From Maratus speciosus (Eukaryota > Arthropoda > Arachnida > Araneae > Salticidae), in the NCBI GenBank assembly GCA_963932465.1, contig OZ010786.1, positions 276,800,411 through 276,864,410 on the forward strand: DNA of 64,000 nucleotides, in the 5' to 3' direction. This document shows positions 57,437 through 64,000 of this stretch, in pieces. Each line of letters starts with the position of its first letter. The stretch's first letter is position 1. The notes under the pieces were generated by a model. It saw only the letters and a program-made list of their open reading frames with translations. It ran no database searches and was not told the origin of the DNA. A program made the position numbers and the translations under genes.

Positions 57437-58992
57437 ATGGGTACTGAGGACCCACTTAAATTTTCTGACAATGCACTTCACATCCTGAACAGCGAAGAGA
57501 AATCAGATTTGGCTGCTGCGTGGATGGAATTTCCCGGAGTAACGGATGAAGTACAAAGACTGATAGTGCAGCAATTCCTTCAAGATTGTGACAACTTCAT
57601 AATGAGACTTTTAAGCAAAGATGACTACCTGACAAATCCTCAACACAAGACTAATGTGAGTAATCTTCTTAACAATCTTATGTTTTTGTTCAATGAGCCA
57701 TTTGACCCCCAAAAATTAAGTCAGTTAAGAGAGTTTAAGACTTTTATCTATGATCATGACTATAATCTAATTGACATCTTAACAAAATTCAAGGCAATTG
57801 CGGTGAACTCAGATGACGGCTTCACCCCTGCTAATACCCTCAAACGTAGAAGAAATAATCTTACATCTACTATTCCCTTAAAGAATAAATATGCCCATAT
57901 TTCAGAAAAATATCTTGATGAAAATAACATGGATTCTTCTGAGCCCCCTCAAGGAGAGTCTGCCGGTAGCTCCACTACTGAAGTAGTCCCTAAAAAACTA
58001 AAAATCCACCCCTTCTATATTGAGTTCAAAGGCAAGTGGACAGAGCTTGCAAGTGAAATCAAAAAACTTAATGACAGCAATCCTTTGATTAAACTAGACG
58101 GAGAATTACTTAAAATCCATTGTAAAACTGATGCAGATTTCCGTAAAACCCAAGACTATCTTGATTCTAAAACAATTCCTTATACAACCCTGAGCCCCGC
58201 GGAACAGCGCCCTAGGAAAGTTGTTATTAGGGGAATTCCCCAATATACCGACCCCCAGGTCATAATTGAAGCTCTGAAAGAACATAATTTCGTGGCCAAT
58301 AGAGCCTCGATGATGAAAAGTAGAAAATCCGGTCGACCAATGCCCCTCTACGTCGTCAATGTTCTCCCACGTGATAAATTCGAAGAAATCTACCAAATCC
58401 ACGAAATTTGCTACATTAAAGTAGATATTGAGCGTTTTAAAGGCACTAACATCGTAAAGCATATCTATCGTTGCCAGAAATTTGGCCATTCCAGCGAGAT
58501 TTGCCGCTTGCCGCCAAAATGCGCCAAATGTTCGGAAGAGCATCTAACTCCTCAGTGCAATAAAAGTGGTAAGATCATCCCCAAATGTTCAGATTGTTAT
58601 GGTGAGCACGTAGCTACTTACCGCGGTTGCCCCCAAACCCCCCAGTTTCACAAAAAACAGCAGGACTCCTAAACCGTCCGTAAAGATAATCCTAAAATCA
58701 TTCCGAATGCAATGGCGGAACTTTTATCTACTTATAACTATGTCCGTAATCCAGAGGCCAAAAAACCAGAAGAAATACGTACTGAAGCCCCGTCTCCACT
58801 CCCTTCTCCCACCCAAGACCCAAATTCTGAAAACACTAAACAAAATAAGCCAAATGACACTCAAAATGCAACACCAGAAAAACACACTAGCTCTAATTAT
58901 GCTAATGACTTAAAAGAAATATTCAAGACCTTCAAGGAGATGAAAGAGCTCCTGAAATTTAAAAAGTCCTTCGGCCAGTACCGGGAGGAAGA
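57437..58992 (+). pseudogene. LINE ORF1 (gag-like), 5' part
   Basis: It encodes the nucleic-acid-binding protein that packages the element's RNA. From the ATG (MGTEDPLKFSDNALHILN) the frame is open for 411 codons. A TAA at 58670-58672 then breaks it, and the same frame continues (TVRKDNPKIIPNAMAELL) to the insertion at 58993. A helical N-terminal region is followed by a segment at about residues 185-345 that resembles the PRE_C2HC domain (RKVVIRGIPQYTDPQVI). Three cysteine-histidine knuckles follow at about 346-398 (CQKFGHSSEIC, CAKCSEEHLTPQC, CSDCYGEHVATYRGC). The first knuckle lacks its usual first cysteine: the residue before YRC is isoleucine. The order is typical of Jockey-clade ORF1. 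Confidence 0.9.
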
Positions 58993-60653
58993 GGTAGCTT
59001 TCATATTCCTTATTTTTAAAAAGCCAACTTATATTATTCAAACACATGAAGCTCAATTAAGTGGAAACCGAATGTAGGATATTCAATACTAATTTTTATC
59101 AATACTAAATGATTATGAATGAGAATTTCGCGAAATTAGTCAGCTTTATCCAAGCTGCTTTTATTTAAAGTCACTTATATTTGGCTGCCAAATTCGGCGA
59201 TTTCTTAAAGTGCCTGCCATTTTAAGACAACATGGTAGATGAGGCTAACCAGTGAACTTGGTCGAGACCTTAGTAATTGCTGTGCACATGCTCACTCATA
59301 TCGGAATCGGTTGATATATACGAGTGCTGTCGCAGGCAAAAAATCAGATTTTTCAAAATGTCACCCACTTTAGAAATTGAAACTGCTATATCTGAGCCAT
59401 TTTTTAAGATAAAGACAAACAAAAAATGCTCCTGAATCCTTATACCAAGGTCAAATACTTAAGAAAGAAACCTTTTTCAATTTCTAATTTTTTTGCACCT
59501 CACTTTAAATATAATTTTTTTTGATTTAAGGGCCGCCATTTTGAAACAAGATGGCTGATGAAGCTGGCCAGCGAAATTGGTCGAGATATTGATGTATACT
59601 ATCTATCCACATGCCTTCTTCCATCGAAATAGGCGAATACGTGTGGTATTGCGTGACAAATACAAGATCGTTTCAAAGTGTTAGCCATGATAGAAATTCA
59701 AAGTGTTATAATTCAACCACTTTTTAAGATATAAACAAAAGAACAAATTTTCAGAAACAAAAACTGCTCCAGAATCTTTGTATCAAAGTCAAACACATAA
59801 AAAAAAATCTTTTTCATTTTCCAATTTTTTAATACCTCATTTTAAATTTTAAATTACAATTTTTTTTAAATGGCAACCCTTTTGAAACAAGATGGCGAAT
59901 GAAGCTGGCCAACGAACTCGGTCGAGACATTTGTATGTACTATGTACAGACCAAGTTACATTCAAATCGGTTCATAAATATGCCTGTTATCGCGTGACAA
60001 AAATCAGGTCGTTTTAAAATGTCAGCCACAGTAGAAATTCAAAATGTTATAACTCAGCCAATTTTTTAGATGTAGACGAAACAAAACCTGTTCCGGAATC
60101 TTTGTATTAAGGTCAAACACATACAAAAAAAATCTTTTTCATTTTTCAATTTTTTGGTATCTCATTTTAAATTTAATTTTTTTTTAATTTTTTTAAATGG
60201 CCACCATTTTGAAACAAGATGGCGAATGAAGCTGGTCAACGAACTCGGTTGAGTTATTTGTATGTACTATGTACACACCAAGGTACATCCAAATCGGTTC
60301 ATAAATACGTCTGTTATCACGTGGCAAAAATCAGGACGTTTCAAAATGTCAGCCACGCTAGAAATTCAAAATGCTATAACTCAGCCATTTTTTAAGATAT
60401 AGACGAAACAAAAACTGCTCCCGAATCTTTTTATCAAGGTCAAACACATAAGAAAAAAATATATTTTCAATTTTTTGCTTCCACATTTCAAATTTTAATT
60501 TTTTTTTAAATTTTTAAATGGCCGCCATTTTGAAACAAAATGGCGGATGAAGCTGGCCAACGAACTCGGTTGAGACATTGGTATGTACTATATACACACC
60601 GAATTACATCCAAATCGGTTCATAAATACGAGAGTTACAGTGTGACATAGGTC

Positions 60654-60696
<43 letters not shown>

Positions 60697-60821
60697 TCAA
60701 TTTTGAACGGAGGGTGGTTTCGGTGTCTGGGGGTCATGATCGATGAAAATATACCAAAATTTTTTGAAATCGCTTTCCTCCGAACGGCTGCAATAGGTAG
60801 CTTTTTGTAAAGAAAGCTACC
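58993..60821. mobile_element. Tandem-repeat element inserted in LINE ORF1
   Basis: The ends GGTAGCTTTC (58993-59002) and GAAAGCTACC (60812-60821) are exact 10-bp inverted repeats. The right end is itself a hairpin (GGTAGCTTTTTGTAAAGAAAGCTACC region, from 60796). The interior is a ~328-bp tandem array. LINE ORF1 sequence resumes right after it. No clean target duplication is visible, but frame arithmetic allows one of 2, 5 or 8 bp. No transposase is present. Confidence 0.75.
59210..60655 (+). repeat. ~328-bp tandem array, about 4.5 copies
   Basis: GGCCGCCATTTTGAAACAAG or close variants occur at about 59210, 59531, 59872, 60199 and 60520. Each unit then has GAAGCTGGCCAACGAACT, TCCAAATCGGTTCATAAATA and an AACTCAGCCATTTTTTAAGA block. 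A TA run follows at about 60657-60690. Confidence 0.85.
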
Positions 60822-60956
60822 TAAAAATTCATCCAATGTTTCAAAAATATTGCTAACCAAACTAAAAATATACAAGACCCAATAGAAAAAATACTCATCC
60901 TTATGAGTGCTATAGAAACCTTAGCCACGGAATTTAACACATTTAATGATGAGTAA
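60822..60956 (+). pseudogene. LINE ORF1, 3' end
   Basis: One frame continues FIQCFKNIANQTKNIQDPIE, with MSAIETLATEFNTFNDE before a TAA at 60954-60956. This reads as the helical C-terminus of ORF1, displaced by the insertion. Its last 11 bases overlap the ORF2 start codon (60946), the arrangement expected in Jockey-type LINEs. That overlap supports this being the real end of ORF1. Confidence 0.75.
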
Positions 60957-63647
60957 TTCCTCTTCTACCTTTTCCTCACTAATTTTTCTTTCCTGGAACT
61001 GTAACTCCTTGCAGAATAAACTTAACGAACTTAAACTCTTTATTCACGAACATCCCCAAATTGATGTTATTTTCTTACAAGAGACTTTCAGCCCCAGTTT
61101 CAATATTAACATCCCTGGGTACAGGCTATTCCATATACCTCGGGCGGATGGTACACACAGAGGAGGCACCGCTATTTTCATCAAAAACCATCTTCCACAC
61201 TACCAATCGCACAACCACACCTTTAATGACCTTGATTATACCAGTATAAATCTTCAAGTTCCTCATATCAATATTAAATTAGCTTCTATTTATGCTCAGC
61301 CCACTGGTAACTTATCTGTTAATAGTCTTACACAGCTTTTTTCTCAACATCACCACTGCTTTTTCGTAGGCGATTACAACGCCAAAAGCAGACGCTGGAA
61401 TTGTCATGGCAATTCTCGGCGGGGTGCCTCTCTTCACAATTTAGTCCAAAACTTAAAATTAAACCTTAATGCACCACCCAGACCAACACACATTACCACG
61501 GTGCCTGGTGCCCGGGACTCTATCATTGATCTTGCTTTTTTCAAAAATCTTCCCTACCCTATCTACTCTACAGTTATTAATGATCTCTCTTCTGAACACC
61601 TGCCTGTCTGCTTTAAAATTGATATTATTAATCCTCTTTCTCCCCCCCCCCTTTCCGTGGCTATTGACTAGAATAAATTCACTAATTACCTTAATTCTCA
61701 GGACATCACCTTCCCAGATATTAATAATACCGATGACATTGATGCGGCTGTTGAACATCTCAACTCTCACATCACTAATGCTCAAAATTTTTCAACATTT
61801 AATACCTTCAAAAATAATTTTGCCTTCGTCCCACCCCGCTATATTTACAATCTTATCAAACAGCGTAATCGGCTACGGCGACAATTTCAAAATTCAAGAG
61901 ACCCCTCCATTAAACCCCTTCTCAATAGGTTAAACAATAAAATTAAAAACAGTCTCTACAAAGAAAAACAGAAAAATTGGAACAATTTTCTCAAAACATT
62001 ATCTTGCGAGGACAACTCTCTTTGGATTCTTAAACGCAAACTGAATAAACATTACACTCCCATTCCCCCCCTCACAACTAACAATGTTACTGCTTACACT
62101 GACCAAGAAAAAGCTAACATGCTTGCTAATTCTTATGCCACCCAATTTTCTCCTAACCCTACCCTTGCAAACCAAGCTCACCTTGATCATGTTAACGAGA
62201 AAGTTCGGAACTTTTTGGCTACCCCCCCTCAAGATCCCCCCCCCCCTAAAATTCAACCTATAGTTATCCACAATATTATTAAAAAACTCAAAAAGCGTAA
62301 AACCCCAAGATACGATAAAATTACTAACTCTGCTCTTAGGAACATTCCTCCTAATTGCATAATCTATATTACTGACCTCACTAATGCTATCTTAAAATAT
62401 AACTACTTCCCTAAACCTTGGAAACTTTCTATAATCTCTCCTATTCCAAAACCTGGAACTAACCTTTCAGACCCCACTAATTACAGACCTATCTCCTTGC
62501 TACCTTCAATCAGTAAAGTAGTGGAACGTGTCATTCGTACCCAGTTGCAGGATTTCATTCAACAACACAACATTCTCATGCCCGAGCAGTTTGGCTTTCG
62601 CCCAAAACACTCGACACAACACCAGCTTCTTAGAGATGTTGAGTTTCTCAGCAAGAAACTCAATGCAAAAATTCCCGCAGCTGCCATCTTTCTTGATGTC
62701 GCAAAGGCATTTGACAAGTTCTGGCATATGGGCCTCATTTACAAACTAATTCAGCTCGGTTATCATCCCAGACTCATACATTTAATATATTCGTACCTTT
62801 GCGACCGCTCTTTTCAAGTCCGCATAAACAACATTCTTTATCTTATTCTTCTTATCCTAGCGGGCATTCTCCAGGGGAGCGTGTTGGGCCCATTTTTATT
62901 TAACATTTTCTTTAACGATATCCCACGCTCTTTGCGCACTCACCTCGCTCTTTATGCGGATGACACCTGTATTTATGCTTCGGCACACCACCCGTATACT
63001 CTATACAGGTACCTACAGACACATATTGATGACTTCATGAACTGGTGTATGCTTTGGCGCGTTGTCATAAATGAAACTAAAACTACTGCAGTATATTTCT
63101 CTTGCAAACTAACATTCCCTAGCAGAATCATTATTAATAACACTGTTATCCCTTGGTCAGACCAAGCTAAGTATCTTGGGGTCATTTTGGACCGCCGCTT
63201 AACTTGGAAAAAGCACATTATTTCCATTAGAGGTAAAGTCGCTGGAGCCTTTAGCTCTATAAAACCTCTCCTTAACAGTAAAACTTTGTCTGTCCACAAT
63301 AAATTAATTCTCTATAATTCATGCATCCTTCCCATCATAACTTATGCCAGTCCGGTCTGGGCTTCACATGTAAGACCACTATGGTCTTACATGACAGCCT
63401 TAGTCGCTTTCACAATTCCAACCTGCGTACTGTCCGTAACGCATCTCGTTATCTTCGCAACTCCACGGTCCGAAGAGACTTAAAAACTACTAACTTAAGT
63501 AAGCGCATAAACGACGTAGCCAAAAAATTTTATGAAAAAGTTTTCGACCTCCCTAATGAAATCGTAGCGGAGCTACCGGATTATGACGCTTTTGAACCCC
63601 ACCATCGGAAACGGCCCAGGTTTTCCATAATTATGGACACTGAGTAA
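60946..63647 (+). pseudogene. LINE ORF2: endonuclease and reverse transcriptase
   Basis: It nicks target DNA and copies the LINE RNA. The APE-type endonuclease spans about residues 10-230: SWNCNSLQNKL, E46 in LQET, GDYNAK with D143 and N145, and a terminal SEHLPV where SDH is usual. A TAG at 61669-61671 (codon 242) breaks the frame, which then continues unchanged to the reverse transcriptase: NYRPISLLP, QFGFRPKHSTQHQL, FLDVAKAFD (D584), GILQGSVLGPFLFN and YADD (62953-62964, from residue 670). Near 63370 a frameshift moves the last ~90 codons to another frame (LHDSLSRFHNSNLRTVRNAS), ending at a TAA at 63645-63647. There is no RNase H domain. The length of about 900 codons fits Jockey. Confidence 0.92.
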
Positions 63648-63700
63648 CATCTGAGTTCACCACGCTATATTTTGCCTCTTATATATTTTTCTTACAACTT

Positions 63701-63735
<35 letters not shown>

Positions 63736-64000
63736 CTCTATATACTATAGAGACCATAAAAATTGTAAAACTTAAAAAAAAAACAAACAAAATGTATGGC
63801 CCTGATTAGTCCCCCCCTTTTTTTTTGAAGGATAATGTGGTCTTTGCCACCCTAGCTTTTCTTTCCCATGCTTGGTGAGAGTTTCTCTGAACAGTACTAA
63901 CTTTAACTTTCTAAATTCCTTATAGTAGTTATACAACTACAGTTTGACTTTACATAACTTTTAAGATTCTTGTATTTTATTAAGATTTATCGTTAACTTT
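63648..64000 (+). other. LINE 3' untranslated region (probable)
   Basis: Follows the ORF2 stop. It contains an A28 tract (63705-63732), a second A-rich tract near 63774-63790, and C- and T-runs at about 63812-63826. The LINE boundary is not visible before the window ends. Confidence 0.5.

Larger units (their letters stand above)
57185..64000 (+). mobile_element. Jockey-like LINE, split by a tandem-repeat element
   Basis: The non-LTR retrotransposon has a 5' untranslated region of about 250 bp, ORF1 (gag-like), ORF2 (endonuclease plus reverse transcriptase) and a 3' untranslated region with A-rich tracts (A28 at 63705-63732). ORF1 is split by an insertion at 58993-60821. The start is estimated from where GC content and sequence character change. 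The true 3' end may lie beyond the window. Each ORF carries one premature stop, and ORF2 also has a frameshift, so it is not autonomous. Confidence 0.85.

Noticed and set aside
58106..58543. 145-codon minus-strand frame over LINE ORF1
   Set aside because: Shadow of the plus-strand ORF1, which has clear domain motifs.
1..64000. Search for a host gene or multi-gene system
   Set aside because: No intron-exon structure, conserved host domain or gene cluster was found. All recognisable coding belongs to transposable elements.

Overview
This window looks like an arthropod nuclear genome, possibly an arachnid, although the lineage is only an inference from the mix of element families. It is strongly AT-rich, with abundant Tc1/mariner-like DNA transposons, a Jockey-type LINE, DUF4817-type transposase sequence and a 200-base run of Ns. 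I could not recognise any host protein-coding gene. Every coding stretch I can assign belongs to a transposable element, and all of them are broken.

Layout. 0-6.5 kb: shredded repeats, including pairs of inverted segments, two copies of a GGGGGC-headed repeat and a palindromic element. 6.5-10.5 kb: a mariner-like remnant, then a Helitron-like element carrying a 153-bp tandem array and a ~769-bp higher-order repeat. 11.4-12.5 kb: a 5'-truncated Tc1-like element. 14.9-16.2 kb: AT-rich repeat units. 16.7-17.4 kb: a mariner-like transposase remnant. 18.9-19.1 kb: a Tc1 helix-turn-helix remnant. 19.97-22.34 kb: a complete mariner-like element with ~475-bp terminal inverted repeats, followed by a non-autonomous hAT-like element to 23.6 kb. 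25.0-25.5 kb: a pogo/Tigger-like remnant. 25.8-26.8 kb: a three-copy 253-bp array. 28.5-29.8 kb: a foldback element with a hAT MITE inside it. 30.9-32.0 kb: another non-autonomous element. 33.0-35.0 kb: a mariner-like element split by a 970-bp MITE. 35.6-36.9 kb: a putative hAT-like transposase remnant. 39.3-40.8 kb: a nearly intact Tc1-like element. 41.4-41.9 kb: a deletion derivative. 43.6-44.3 kb: a Tc1 remnant. 47.2-49.2 kb: a palindromic element split by a Helitron-like element with a ~147-bp array. 49.3-51.5 kb: an element with a ~151-bp array and a nested TTAA MITE. 52.6-53.4 kb: an inverted-duplication element made from the N-terminus of a DUF4817 transposase. 54.0-55.3 kb: an assembly gap and a perfect 521-bp tandem duplication. 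55.5-56.8 kb: a 1.3-kb foldback element. 57.2-64.0 kb: a Jockey-like LINE whose ORF1 is split by a 1.8-kb tandem-repeat element.

Two larger patterns stand out. First, the TE-free gaps between 14.9 and 43.2 kb repeatedly contain the same AT-rich unit of about 0.55 kb, always in the same orientation, as if an old repeat array had been cut up by later insertions. Second, three different elements carry internal tandem arrays with monomers of about 147-153 bp. The nested insertions give a relative chronology, and several insertion sites can be read exactly from duplicated or symmetrical flanks. I found no evidence for an operon-like, CRISPR, defence or other gene system.
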